Source of the DNA: Aptenodytes patagonicus
Lineage: Eukaryota > Chordata > Aves > Sphenisciformes > Spheniscidae
Reading direction: 5' to 3'
NCBI RefSeq assembly: GCF_965638725.1
Contig: NC_134949.1
Location: 13,700,951-13,764,950 of the forward strand
DNA length: 64,000 nt
Positions 11,283-26,200 of the stretch are shown here, in pieces. A model generated the notes under the pieces. The model was not told the origin of the DNA. It did not search any database and was given only the letters and a program-made list of their open reading frames with translations. Made by a program: the position numbers and the translations under genes. Numbering within the stretch: position 1 is the stretch's first letter; each line of letters starts with the position of its first letter.

Positions 11283-14200
11283 CTGTTAAAATCAAAGGAT
11301 GGGGGGGAGGAAGAGAAGAGTGTCAGTTTTTTATATGTAGTTTAAACTCTTTCAGAGCAGTGAGCTAGTGGGACAGATTCTTCTTTTTCCTTGCGTGACC
11401 TTTCAACCCTATGTAAAGTGGTATATATTGCACCCTTTGTACAACAGCAAGGTACAAGGCAATTGAGAATCTGTCCCACTTTGCTTTTAAATAAAAATTG
11501 TAAATACAATTCATTATCTTAGGTAGAAGTTAAGAGCTTTCAGCTAATGAAAACTTGTGCTGCCTAGGACCAGATTCACTAAAGCTATATGCACTTCATA
11601 CCCTCTCAATATAGGGCATTTCTCTACAGTGGTTTTATACTCTAGTTATCCTTCTGTCTTAGATTAAGTGCTTTACCTTGAGAACAGAAGAAAAGCTTTA
11701 CTCCACTTCATTATCCTCCACTTTTACTATATAGGAAGTGAAGTGCAACACTTTTATGCAGACTTAACATTTCCCTCCCCAATACACCCCCATCCAAAAT
11801 TAAAGGAAGATCTAGGAAATAAGCAGCATCATGTCTGGGAGGAGACCAGCCAAGAGGCAGCTTGACTGCAGCCTAATTAAAGAAGGGACACTTGTTCGGA
11901 AGACCTACCTGGAGGACAAGACCCATCCCACCTAACATAGGTTTCTACTTCTCCCATTGAGGGAAGAACGAACCATGAGAGGGCAGCGGTGGACAAGATG
12001 GCTGTCTGGAACTTTGGTACCTGAAACCCATCTAAGGGCCAGATCCCACCTTCAGTTTCCGAATTTCAGCAGCTTTGGAAATGGAGCTGTAACATCTGTG
12101 GTGCATCCTTGTGAGTCTACTCATGGCACAGAACTGCATGTGCAGCACCACAGAGCCTCTACATACTACTGCCCCTGCTGTGGCAGGGGACTGCAGAACA
12201 GCCACAGCGCTTTGGCTGGCTGTGCCTTTTCTTGGTCCGTTTACATACATATCCATACCCCCGGTGCATACACACAAATACAGGTCTACATAAATCTACA
12301 GCCAAATTGCATTCAGAATTACATGAGAATGAAAAGGTTTGTGTATTCTGTAGTTCTGATACAGAACGTCTCCTCTCAGACCTACTACTTGTAGAGCATT
12401 TGGCCAGCTGTACAGAGCAGCCAAGACGTGGCTATAAGAGAGACAGTTACTCTTGCACACTGTACTGTAGAGTCCCAGAGTATGGGAAAGATCTTTTGAT
12501 TGGAGAGCTACTTTTAAAAATAAAAATAGTATTGCATACTGCAGCCAGACTCTAGATTTTAGAGCCACCTGAGAACCCCTTTCTCCACATGGAAAAATGG
12601 CATACAAGATACTCCCATAGATGCAGTCAGAGGATGCAGTTTCTTTAAGAGATCGGAGCACAGCATTAACCATGCAGACCCTGAGGACAACTCCAACAGG
12701 TGTAAAGAGCTTCACCCAGGAGGAACTGCTGGTGACTGCGTGGCCAAATTTTTGTTTCCAGGGGAAAGGAGCTGCAAAGTCACAATGAATCTGTGCAGTC
12801 TCAGGCTAATTTCTGACTCCCTCTCCTAATCCTCCCTGACCACGTAGGACCTTGTGCTTTCTAGCTTCGTCTTGAAGTGGGAGAAGGATGCCTGGCCTAA
12901 GCATCTCTATTCCAAGGGACTGAATGTTACCAGGAGGTTCCAAACCAAGAAGTCCGTCAGATTTTGAAGGTGATCTGTGAAGTAAAGGCCTGCAGTAGAC
13001 ATTACAGTCAACAAATCTCCCATTTGTGGGTGCGAGGCAGGTTTTCACTTGTGAGTTTTCTCTGTGAGTAAAAAGTAAATACTCGTACTGTAATCAGTCA
13101 TACTTTCCTCTCTAGTGCATAAGCTTATTTTTAGTGAATGTGGCCCTTAGGAAAAGGAAATAATTGCATGCTTTGCAAAATATGTATGATCCTCCAGAGG
13201 CAAAGATAGCTTTTGTTGTAGTATGATAACTTCATCTAAAAAAACCCTATATAATAAAATTACACCCTTTTCAACAGCTGATCTAGAAGGTGATTGACTA
13301 AATTGAATAAAAGCAGTTGTGTCAAAGTCTAGGATATAAACCCCTAAGCAATTCCAGGTTGCGTCCCAACTAGTTTTCCAAGGTTTTGCAAATTTCTTCA
13401 ACCAATTTTACGGAAAAATGACACTTCTTTTTTTTTGCCACTGGAATGTACATACAAGACTGAAACAAAATCCAGCTCCTGGTGACAATGAATGCAAACA
13501 GGTCTAGACTCGGCACAACTTTTGGTGCTCTCACAGTAAGGCAGTGCTCTAGAGCATTTGGCAATTAGGGGAGGGGTTGATATTTGAGGTTGATTTGTCC
13601 TGATTTCTTCAAGTGAAAAGGTCTGTGCTAATTTGTAGGAGTTTTGTGTGACAGCGAGTGACAGCGGTGAGTCTATAATAGTTTTAATGCCACTTGGTAG
13701 CACAAGTGCACAGCGGCGTTGAAGATCAGTCTTTATTCTGGTCCTGTACTCATCTCTGTGGAATATCACCCTCACTGCAATGCCGAGTGCCTCACGGAGG
13801 AAGGCAGGAGGGAAGTCAAGACCCTGAACCCGCTCCTGAAAGTGGCTGCTGTTGGTCATGAGGCTTGAAGGAAATCTTAATCTTGCCTTCCCTTTAATTC
13901 CCATTGCCTGGGAAGTGGGTGGTTCCTTAGACACAGGGCCTTCAAGGCGACATCCCACCTCTCAGGAGAGCATCCTAACCATGAAGTGAGGATGGAGCAC
14001 CTTTCTGCTGGGAGAAGGCTGCTCTGCAGCCAAAACACAGGAGACAGGCCTGGGAGGAAGCGCTACCCAACTCCGAGTGGCCTCAGTCTAGGTACATGAG
14101 ACCAAGTGGAGCCTGTCAATGTGTTTGGCTGAAAAAATTGCTGTTTCTGGACCTGGTTAAATTTAGGACTGAGCTCAGCTGTGAGATCCTCAGCTTGAGC

Positions 14201-17200
14201 ATGACTTGGGCAGCCAGGGCACATGCTGAGCCCTGAATGCCCAAGCCATTCTTGGCCTGGAGGCCTTCACGTTCCCCTGTCTCCCTCCTGCCCTTGGTCT
14301 GCTCACATTCAGCAACAGCTCAGCAGAGATTTTCAGGACCTGTTTTGGACACTGCCAGGTATACCTGGCCTGTATTTCACTTCAAATGCCTAACCATTTT
14401 CCATCTGGCCTTAAAGTTGATGAAGATGTTTAAAACAATGAACAAAGGAGGGGGAAAAAAAAAAAGAAAGGAAAAGAAAGAATTGAAAAAAGGAACAAAG
14501 AAGGGGTTACCTAATAACTTGCAAGAGATTTACTTATTTTTTACGTATATCATTCTGTTTTGTTATTTTATAAGTTGATCAAGATGTTACAAACAAAGAA
14601 AACACATATATTCCCTATCTTACACTGAACACCAGAGCAGTGCGGTGTGTGAAAAATAAGAGAAATGTAAATTCCTAAGAAGTAAATGCTTATTTTTTAA
14701 CTTGCACTGACATGGTTCAAACTTGTTCTCACCGATGTCTGAGATGGGCTTTCCAACTACTGTTTGGATGCAAAAAAACCCTTCATAAATAAAAACTTCA
14801 TGCCTGCTATAGAAAATGGCATGATTTTAACTCTTGCTATAGGTATACCCTGTGTATTACAGTATCGTATCATATTGTATAGTATGTATAGTCTGGTATC
14901 CACAAGATGGGAATAGGTCTATATTTATTTTTCTGAATTAATGTTATAGATTGGTAGGAGGCAAGCACTGTATAATAGAGATCAATAGTGCTTTGTAAGA
15001 TCACAGTAAGGATTATATAATATAGTTTGCAGGAATAGTTACACATTTCTTGCATTTGGTGGATTTAATACTATTAATAAATTTAATTTGTATTTTTTAC
15101 AGACTGATAAAGGGCTTTACCATACTTTTGCTGTTGTTTTGTTGTTTGGAGCACCCAAAATGTGCCAGACAGCATCAAGCTATATTAGGAATAGACCCCT
15201 CCTTCCATAATGGAGGGTGTGGAGGGAACTTTTGTTCAGATATCAGTAGCAACGTGGAGGCTGCTTTGCAAGTGTGTAATGGACTGTCAGCATCTGCTGA
15301 GCCTTCTGCCTTTTCTGTGCGTTCACTGAACAATCAGTGAATCAAAAAAGTACAGAATCAAAATAGTTATCTGTGTATTGCTGATGGAGCAAACAGCAAA
15401 AAAGCAATTAGTAGGAGCAACTACTGCATAATCTGTTTGACAGTTTTGAGTGCATTATTAAAAAATAAATAGAAGATAATACTGCTCTAATTTATGTAGG
15501 AAACCCTAAATAACTTTCCAGTGAAGTCACTGGAATTATATTGGTTAGATGAAAACAATATGCAGCCAATATAGAAGAACAAATTTCTGTCTAGGGCATG
15601 TTCAATAAATACCTACAATAAAGCAGTTGATGAGGAGGAGTCACTCTGGGTCTTTAGTCTTTAATGGAGCATTCTGGCTATTGCATGTTTCCTAAAGCAC
15701 AGTTTGAACTACAAGTCTGCAATTTAAAATTTATGAAAATAGAACATAGCCAAATGGAATGAAAAATATGCGGTAAAAACCCCCAGTATATACTAATGTC
15801 GTTCATTATTTCTGTGCTTTTATTTTTAATTGACAGGGCACAATAGGAACCAAATAGAAACAAAAATATTTGGATAACAAAATGAAACATGAACAAAGCC
15901 TTAGAAAACAGCAATGGCATGCCTCTCAGAACTAGGCTTGGGGTAAATTTTGAGGCTGAATTACAAATGCTTTGTTAGAAGGGTACTATAATGAGAAAAG
16001 TGATGCGCTCTGACTGAAGACCTGATGGCTCACCTCAACGGCAAACATTCTTTGGCTCCAGTGAGGTCAAGATTTGACCCCAGAGCTCAGTAACTAGGTT
16101 GGTTGGTGGTATCTATTAACTGCGACAGCACAAAGCAGCAGAATTACAAGAAACAAAAGAACTGCCTGGGAGACACTTGCTGTGTGTCTAAGGGGCACGT
16201 GTGGCTATGCCACTATCCAGATTCACTGACATACACTACCTGGCTGTGGCTTCAGCTCTGTGGTCAGTAATTACAGAAAAAAGTGGGAATTCGCCCTTGG
16301 AGCTGAGAGGTCGCCCATGCAACGCGCTGGGTGCCCTCCATTGGCAGGTCTCACTGCACTACAGGAGAAGAAGTGGTCCTTCTCACCGCAGCCTCAGTGA
16401 AATTCCCACTGTGGTACGGGGTGAGCTGCTGAACACTTTCTGCTAAGTTTAACTTCCCCCAGTTGCTCCCTGGGGAAGAGCTCCAGGATCAGGGCCCTCA
16501 AGAGCTACATGGCACATCTCAGAGAGTACAAATGATTTTCCACCGAGCCATCATTGACAGAACTGTGCAAGAACTGTATCTGTAACAGCAACATACATTT
16601 GATATTGATTCAGGGAAAGTACTTACCTTATTCTAGTGTAAAACCAATGACAGCAAACAATGAAATACAACACAAGTTAGAAAATGCCTTTCAATGCATG
16701 CAGCACTGTGATTAGTCATAAAACCCTGATGAGGTTTAGAGGCAATATAGGACTTTTCGTCTCTTTTGAAAATAAAAATTGAACAAATTATTTCCTGATA
16801 TTTCAAATCAATGTTTATATTTTTATTTTCTATAAAATTCAGCATGCACTTTTTAGAAACATAATAAAAATGTCATAAAAGCACAGACTACTTCATATTA
16901 AATTTGGCATAAATGTTGTGAATGTTCAGGTAATTACCTAATGTTTGAACTATTCCTGTTCTTTATAATAAATATGTTGGTACTTGAATTTAAATGCATT
17001 TTTCAAATCATTGATTTTTACTAAAAAAATGAAGCAGATGAAAATGCTTTTCCACATGAGCACTCTTTGTTAAAACTACAATATATAATTTGTATTTTAA
17101 TGTTGCAAAATAAGGATAAACATTCTTTGCACCAAATGCCACGTAAGTTCTCATTAAATCATTTGTGCCAAAAATGTGAGAATATCTTGACAATGAAGAG

Positions 17201-20200
17201 CATGGAGTGATGGCTATGGAGGGATTTGTTCTGTTATCCGACAGTGAACCATAGAATAGTAGGTGGGGATAATATTTCTTGCAATCCTTGCACAAGTCAA
17301 ATTCCCTTGGATCACATCATGAGTTTTGGGGTGCAAAGAAAGCAGCATCAGGCCCTTAGTGTTCAGCTTATCATTGCCCTTTATTTCTCAATACCTTTGA
17401 CCAGAATTGAGTTTATAAGAGGTCAGTAAGGGTCTGCCCTATACACAAAGAAATGGCAGTTCCAAATGCACATGCAAAAAAGTACGTGGTGTCTGTGCAG
17501 CAGACAGGCTGAGGGCTGTGCTTCGAGAAAAAACAATGTGCAAATGAAATGCTGGGTTGGACATGGGCTCTTCTTAGGGCAGAGGTACAGGGGCACCGAA
17601 AAGCACCCTTTCTTAAGTCTGGGATAAAATACTTTTTCATCCTAAGAAGAGCCACATGGAACATGTGAGAGTTGTGCCCAAAGCTTTCTTTACGAATGGA
17701 GAGAAAAAATGCTGCACTAATGAGGAATAATCGGCACTAGCTTTAAAAGGAACTGGACCACTTGATAACTAATATCCTCTCCCCACCACAGGGTAGATGT
17801 CAACCATTGTTAAAATAAGTTGGCAAGTGATTAGTTGGCAAGACCAATTTAATGTATGACATATTCAAAGCAGGTATTTCATTTCACCTGTTTGAAAGAG
17901 GTGCTCAATTTGAGCACCATTTGCAGCTGCATCACAGCCTTAACGATACTGCTTTTTAATGAGTGATTCAAATAATTCATTCAGAAGTGGAATGATCCTA
18001 AGTAACCCGCCTTTGGCCTTTCTTGTCACTGTCAGGTATTTTGCATGCACGTATAATCTGCAGGTTAATTTTTTCCCCCAGCAAACTATTTTGGGAGCAA
18101 AAAGGAAACAAAGAAATTGCATCTTGAAAATGTGTTTGCTGGTAACACATGGCCCTTGACTCAGAAATCAATTAAGACTGAACAGAGTGTCATGACCCTG
18201 CCTGTGCATCAGCTGTAAGCGGTATCTGCGCTACGACTTGGCAGCTGGGCCTGTGACAGAATTAATTCCAAATCTTTGGATTGCTGAGAAGAGTTGAGCC
18301 ATGAAAGCAGGTATTCACAGATTTGTCCCTGGGGTGAGCACTGTAAGGAGGAGCAGGGGCATCCCCCATCTTGGATGTGAAATAAAATCAAGGAAGTCCT
18401 TGGTTGTGCTACCTCCTTACAGACCAGCTCTCCCTGCAGGCAGGTGCTTTCCCTGCTTGCCCTCTTACTCCAGCCCTTAGCCTGCTCAAGGAGAGCATGG
18501 CTCTCTTGCCCGTGGGCTGAGGAAAAGCTGGCACAGCACCTAGGTGTGCACCTGGGGGTGCAGGCAGCCAAGCCAACACCTAGGGCATTTGGGAAAATCA
18601 GGTCCCTTTGTCAGCCCACACTGTAGTGGAGGAAACACAAGACAAGGTGTGTGGAAAGCCAGGAATTTCTGTACGTCCCAAACCACACCTCGTAGTATAG
18701 GTTGGCTTCTTGCTGTAACACCTCACAGGCTAGAGGCTTGCCTGCTGTGGTAGCGTGGGTACACAGATCACAAACAAACATGAAAATCTAGGACTTAAAC
18801 CAGGGCCAGTGAGGGTAATTTTGATGGTGCCCAGAGAGGTGTATGGAGTCTCATTTAGGTGGGTGATGGAGTGCAGGGTTATAAGAGGACCAAACACAGA
18901 CTACATTAGACACGGACCATCAACAGGTCCTGTAGCCAGGGATGTTCATGGCTTTCTGAGAGAAGGTCAGAGTGCCAGCAGGAATTACTTCCAATTTGGG
19001 AGACACAGATGTTTCCTAAGGTATCCCAGCTTTGGGACGAATAAGCCAGGCAGAAGCCTACTGACTCTCCACTGACTCCCTATAGAATTAATGGGAAGAG
19101 GTAATGACAGCACCCTGGTGAATGGTTTTAGTTCAGGCCATGCCTCTCTGCAGCCATGCCAGAGAGCCCTGGGGTGGCTGTTGCCCACAGAGTTCTCTGG
19201 CAATCTCAACGGAGGGGCAGAACACCTGAGGCACACTGCCTCCTTGCCTCTTGCTGGAGAGCTGCCCGGGCGAGGTGGCTCGCTCTCCCCAGGGGCAGGC
19301 AGGGTTCCTGTACCCTTCATTGGAAAATGAAGGAATACTAAAAATTAAAGCTAAGTCCTATCCCTAGTATTCATGGTATGAATCCTGGTAGCCCTGGTGT
19401 GTGCAGGATCATCCAGAGTTAGTGCTAACAGACACTGATCCAGGCTGCCTTCTGCATGCCTGGAAGCACTCCGTGGAGGTGACTGAGTGTCTTCATCATT
19501 TTACAGGTGAAGAAACTGAAGTGCTGGGGGTAAAGTGACCAGTGTGAGGTGGCAGAGTGAAACAGCAGAGCTAAAGGAAAACCCAGGTGGGAGTATCTAT
19601 TGACAAGGAACAGCGTGCTTCCCTTCAGTAAGCCTTCCAATGGCTTTATCAAACCCTTTGTGGGTTACTTGCAAATAAAATTTAAGAGGTCTACAGAATA
19701 TTTTGGTGAATTAGAAGGTGCAGATAAAACTTAAGCAAAACAGAGGGGTCAAAGCCACCTGTCAGGTCTGAGCACATGCTGGCCTATGAACCAGATGCGC
19801 CACAGCATGTCATTCTGCCTTTCCTGAGAGCAGCATGTCTCACATGTTGTAGTTAGCAGGGGCTGGAACTCCACATCTGGCCTTTGGGAAATATGCTGCC
19901 CTGGCACTGCATTTCACAGTGCTTGGTAAGGGAGAAATCTGGTTTGGTCTGTCTTCCTCTGTGGGTTGTACCAGGTGTCACTTGAACAGGATGGAAACTG
20001 TCTGTCTCTGGTGTGATATTTTGGCCAATATTCAGAAGAGCCTTAAAGCTCTGTAACAGGAGAAAAAGAAGAGAAGGGAGAAGGCACTGTCTGCCCATCT
20101 GGTTCCTTCTCTAGGCAAGGTGTGATTACTTGCTGTAGCATTTCTATTGCTGTCTCCATTCTAGTATAACATATCTCATATGACTGACTTGTCACCACTC

Positions 20201-23200
20201 AACTTGTGTGTCTAGTCTAAAACCTGGCAGATCTCATTGTCAAGGAAGTTCTCCAGAATTCAGCCTAAGAATCACTTTTAAAAGATCTGTCCTATTCCTA
20301 CTTATACTCCCTAATTCAGTGCTCGGATTGACAGACAGTATTATGCTCTACTTCTTTTCCCCACCTGATTTTTTAGTTTTTTTTTTTTTTTTTAATTGCA
20401 AGGCAGAAAGGCATGGGAATATTTCAGAACTACCAGTTCCCTTTTCCATGGTTTCCTAAACACTGTGAACCTCCTGCAGGTTCATACTCTTTCATATCTT
20501 TCCTGATGTAGCATCGTACAGCCATTGACTAACTAAGCCAGGAATCGCATCCGTCCCTCTGTTCCTTCAAGCTTTAAGCTTAATGTTATGGAAGCAGAGC
20601 CCAGCAAGGTCTGTAAAAGCAGCAGAGCATGTACAGTTACTCAGTGTTGGGACCAATTTGGTTTGGGGTTGATATGAGTGCCATGCAAGCTGGTGCTTCT
20701 CGGTGGAAAGAACAGAGCTAACTAGCAATCAGATAATTCACTTTGCTAACATTACAAAACATTACTTGCAGTGTCTCTGCTAATTCAGAAACCTCATGGT
20801 TATAATTACACAGTCTAGAGGTTATCCAAGCCTAATTTCTTTATTGCTGGTTTTTAAATTGTTCAATAAAAGGAATGTTTGAACCTATCTATGGAGCAGG
20901 CACGCCTCTCTCTGCCAACCACTGTCAGCGATGAGTTCCCGCCCATGAAGCCACTAGCATTTCACTTCTACTGGAATTAAATTGTTAGAGAAAAAGCAGG
21001 TCATCTCTTCATGATGTAGCACAGGAAAAATGGGTTAGCTGCCAGCGAAACCCATCTCAAGAATGGGAGAATCAGGAGGGTGCAGACACTTTACTTGGTA
21101 AGATCTTGACAAGGGGATGAATATAGAGCTCAGACCATAGGAACCTGATATAGTGAACCCTGTTTCTGAACAGTATCCTTCTTACTAAAAAAAGGAAATG
21201 AATAAGGCATTAGTTGCTAATGCAGATTTTTCAGAGGCACAATAATATTACTTTGTGCAAAGAGCAATACAGCAGTCTTTTGTATCTTCGAAAGGACATA
21301 AATCAGCCTTACATGGCAGCACAGTGTTGAACAGAAATAACCTTTCTTATGTCCCAGCACAATATATTGGCATTGCTGCATTACAGGACCACAGCAATAC
21401 TCGGTGGTGATAAAGCCCCGCTTTCCCTCCTGCATTTTTCCACGATGCACAACACATACCCCTGCTGTGCCACTTATTTCATGGCCATCTTAACCGCTGA
21501 CAGTTGCAGTCAGGGCAGAGCATTAGCAAAGACTGGTTCTCAAAGGTTTCCCTGGGCCACAACGTTTCTTACTGAGCTTAACACTTGTGCCATGCTGGAG
21601 GAATTTCAGTGCTTTCTGAGATGGGGTGGGATGAGGTGAAGCTGATACTCACAGGACGACTTCTACGTGGTCCAAAGCCCACTGATCATGACCTGTTCCG
21701 TTGTGACGGGGCTGCCACCAGCGCAGTAAGACTCCTTTCATTCGTGCCTCCCTGTCGTCACAAACGCAAGAGCCTGTGAGAGCTCCAGACTACCAGTGGT
21801 TTGCACATTGCTATCTACCCCCGCAACAGGAACTGAGAGCAAAGTCAAAGTGTTATTTCTACATCCCTGAACATCAACACACCATTCGTGCAAAACATTT
21901 AATGGTGAAAAATGCACACAGATAAGGAGGCTGTTTCTTCCCCTCATATCTTTAAAACAAGTTTTCTGTTTTTTTTTCAAGTATGTTGATAAACACTAGA
22001 CCAGAATTTCTTAATCAGCCTTCCTCTTATGTTTTCTTCTTTGTTTACCCTCTCATCAACCTTTTTTCTTGCACAGTGATGCAAAGATAGATTCTTTCTT
22101 AGCAGAAATATATCTTGTGAACTTAGAGGTAATGAAATGTGACTGGGTACTCACAGGGGAACATTATAAGACACTCTTTGGGCTTGTATAAAGTCCTTTG
22201 GCTGATGCTGTGCAATTACTTGCCATGTAATTCCATTATTTACACTGTATTGGAGGAGCACTGCCTTGTCTACAGTGTTAGGATCACTCAGATTGGTATT
22301 GCAACTGTCTGTTTGTGAAATACTTCCAATTTGCAAAACAAACATGATTTTGCTGTAAAACACAGAAAAGGTATTTTCAATATGCAAAAATTATTCCAAC
22401 AGGAACAATAACATTTCCAGGTTTATTGCAGTTACCTTATTAAAACTTTGAGCATCCTCAAGAATCATTACTTTTAACATGCAAAATAAACTCTTCTCAC
22501 ATCTCTAAAACACAGCTCCCCTTTCAAAGTAATAGTTTGCTATGTATAACATACTGCCATATAGTTGGAGGCAATAGATCCAATTTTACAATGTATCTGC
22601 ACAAAACTGAGATGCATAAACAATACAAACATGCAAATGAGTGTATGAAAAGCTAAAAAAGGGCAAATAAAGGTTGAATATAATAAAGTGCGTAAAAGAT
22701 TTATCATATTCTACCTGGGTGTTCAAATAAGAAAGGAAGAGCCTGATTTATATGTGGCCAATTTGCCAATTCATCCTGTTTCTAATCTTGCTTTAGACAA
22801 CTAAATACAAACCAGTCCAGAAAGCAGTCACTCTGTTAAGAGCCAGCACAGGCTGGTTGCATTTGTTTTTCCACGGCCAAAGAGGCTCAATAGATGAAAA
22901 AGATACTCCTGTTCATTGCCAGGTGAATATAATTCTATTTGACAACTGAAACGGGAAAATGAGTCCGTAATAACTAATAGCATCTTTAGTCATGACCGTC
23001 GTGGAGGCACATGCAAACATGGGATTTGTCTTATCAGATCAGGCACTGGTCCAGACAGTCTGGTGTCCAGTCTTTGCCAACGGCTTCATTGTCAGCGCTG
23101 GCTTACTAGACAGTGCTCTGTTGGGCATGACGAAAACATCTGACCTTTTCATCTGACATCGCTTCCTCCTCACTCTCCATCTCCCAAATGGAAGTCACAA

Positions 23201-26200
23201 AGCATTTTGCCAACCCTAATGTTTATCTGCCAGCCACATCTGACTGCCTGGTAGAGCCAGGTCAGTCCATCCTCATCAATACTGGCCCACATGACTGCAT
23301 GTACATATGAAGAGTTTCCTTTCTCATGAGCTGCTAAAAGAGCATTTTAGGCTCAAAGTATTACCTTGCTCGCGTGAGATCCAGAGGCTTAGTCACAGCT
23401 TGTCGTATTTGACATCCATTAAAATACAGCGAATCTCCATGGGCATAGGGTGCCAGCTGTCCGCATCCATTCCCTATCACTCCCCCCTGAATGGTTTCCC
23501 AGTTTATTTCAGTGACTCTTTCAGATTCAAAATTATCTTTAATATAACTGGGGAGGTCATGGCTAAAAACAGAGCAGTCATCACCTAGAAATGACACAGT
23601 GAAGTTATAAAACACACAAAAATCAAAAGAATTGAGAAAATTGAGTTGCAGTTCATTGTAATTCCATTCAAGGTTGTGACCCAATATCCGGTGTGACTAT
23701 AGGCTGAATATATTTCAGCAGATCCATTAATAATGTGCACATTGCTGTACAGCATTCATGTTTAGAAAATTGAGGCTGTGAGTCTTATTTTTTACAGCAG
23801 TAGAACTTCAAGAACTGCAATATGGTTTCTCCTGTTTTGCATTGATGCCAATACGAGAAACCTCAAATTGCCGGTCGAAGGGAAATGCGTCTAAAACAGG
23901 GAAGGGATCCGATCTTATAAAGTTATGGGACTCTGTCCTGGAAGACATTAAACACTGGCTCTACTCCCACAAAGCACTTAAAATTTAATGAGGGCACTCA
24001 GGTACCATTAGGCATGTGCTTAGCTGCATTGTGGGATTAGAGCAGAACACTCTGTCCTGATTAGGCACAGAACCGAGTCCCTTACAGGGCCCAGTCACCA
24101 ACATCTGGATACCATGTACACATCCCCTGGGAGTGGGTGCACCCTTGGAAGGAGTACAGGGGTGGAAGCCATTTCTGGGTAAGCAAGTAGCCATGTTCTG
24201 CCTTCAATGAAGGCTGAATGGGCTTTACATACAGTGCCAGACAGCAGAGAATACTGATTCAATCCAGAAAGGGTAAAGGGAGGGAAGAGCTGTTATTTGC
24301 AGCTCTGTCAAATTATTAATTTATAAGCTGTTACTCAAGCATTCCAGTGATTAATTTAGACATGTTACATCACTCCGTCTTTATCTTTTTGTTTAATCTT
24401 GAGCTAGATTAGACTGCAGCAGGTGTATAAGAAAGAAATTGAAGAAATGAAACCTTGATATCCTTCGTCACAAATGCAAATGGCTCCAGTCGTGCAATAT
24501 CCGTGACCACTACAGAGCTTAGGGCACGCTTCCCCAATGTACACGTGGTCAATTGCCCAGCTTTGCTTCTCTAGTTCTTCTCCCTTCTGAATCCACCTGA
24601 ACTGAGTTGCACTGCAAATATCAAAATCCAAACAGCATATTATGATGTGTAGCAATTAAACACATCTGTACAGCAACGTTCAAATATGCCAGCAGCAGAT
24701 GTAATGAAGAATGTAGTATGAAGGGGTTGTGACTTCAATAACTGGGAACACCCACCCTGAATGGGTGGCTGCTACCTCATTGGCAGTAGCCACTTCTATG
24801 AACAAAAAGCTTCCTGAAAAACATTAATTATGTATCATATCTAAATCCAGCAATAAAGAAGCATTTTTAATTCACCAGTTGTTCCAAGCAAACAGTGCCA
24901 GCAAGACAGCTGACATTTTATAGGCCCACAGTGGCTGACCTTTCAGTAACCTACCTGGATGAGACATGATCAGGCAGCTGGATAGTTATTCTTCTCCACA
25001 TGGAGCTGTTGACAGAGTTATAGATGGTAGCTTCATGGAACTGAAATGGGGAGCAGCCAATGCTATTAGATGAGGAAGGAAGACAGTGTGTTTGGACGAG
25101 TTGCCATGAGTCTGTCCTGTAGGAAAGAAAAAAAAAATGTTTTAGAACAACTGAAAGAATAATGAAAGAGAAACAGGCAATTTCTAAGGTTCATGGCATT
25201 GCCTGTCTTACTAAACAAACCAAAGAGATTGTCAGCAATGGTTTCCATGCTCTGTAGCCACAGACAGACAAGAGGTGAGAGGCTGAAACCCCGGTGCAGC
25301 CAGGGAGGACTTTCCAGCACCAGGTTTGAGTGCTGTGAAATCCTTGGTGGTGGTACACACAGTGGAGTCCAACCCAGAGCTCCTCTGGGTGGCGTGACAG
25401 AGGGATGTATTTAGGAGTCTGCTCTTTAGTCTCTCTCTTACAGTGTTCAGAAAAGAGTCTGACAGAATTTGCTCCATGTTCACCCACAGTCATTTGAGCA
25501 CAGAATATACCTTCGCTTTTACAAATTATAATGCACTACTATACTGCAGCACAGGAGACAGTGTTATTGTTTGCTAGTTAAAGACCAAATTGGAATTAAG
25601 TAACCTCCACTTCATTACAACTTGGTCCTAAATATATAGTCCTGTATCATACTAAGACAACAGTTTCCTGTGAATGTGGTTTTCTGTGAGCACATTTTTA
25701 ACAGGAGCATGCTCATGACTGTAACTGCAAGCTCAGTGCCATGAATCTGTCAACATCTGGGATAAATTATAAAGAGAATTTACGGGAGTTGTGTAGACAA
25801 ATCCCAGTGCTTCCAAGCGGGCTTTGTACAGATCCTGTTACAAGATGAATATCAAAGTAATTGCTTTAATAAGTAAAAGCTCTCTACGTTTTTAATATCA
25901 TACTATTTTTTTTTTTAGGTCTATGTATTCTGCTCTCATTTACCTGGCATCCTTCGTATACTCCAGCATCACAGAGTGGAGGTCCCCACAAGAATTTGCC
26001 TCACAGCCAACCACGATCTATAGCACAAATAAAATTGGCTGCTGTAACAAGTCAGGTAGACATTTAATGTGATACATAATGAAATCTTGCTCTCCTTTTT
26101 TTCTTTACAGGGGGTATAAAAGAGATTGCTGACTTAGATCTTGGACAAAATCCATCAAAAGTAGATGGAAAACAAAAGATGCAGTACTTCCGATACTGCT

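Larger units (their letters stand above)
11283..21652 (-). other. RELN: RELN last intron(s), 10.4 kb, between exons 63 and 65
   Basis: By far the largest intron in the window. It is mostly AT-rich unique sequence with purine runs (about 14449-14490) and a T run (20379-20395). GC-richer patches occur near 11.95-12.3 kb, 16.2-16.5 kb and 18.2-19.3 kb. Short open frames on both strands show no recognisable protein. The candidate microexon lies near its middle. Confidence 0.85.

Noticed and set aside
13398..13958. 186-codon minus-strand open frame in the last RELN intron
   Set aside because: Featureless residue composition, no family recognised, and exons 63 and 65 already join in frame.
18421..18470. 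CTTACT hexamer near 18454 as the microexon
   Set aside because: It is not flanked by AC on its left and CT on its right, so both splice dinucleotides are missing.
25191..25493. Overlapping open frames on both strands
   Set aside because: They lie in RELN intron 58 and resemble no known protein.
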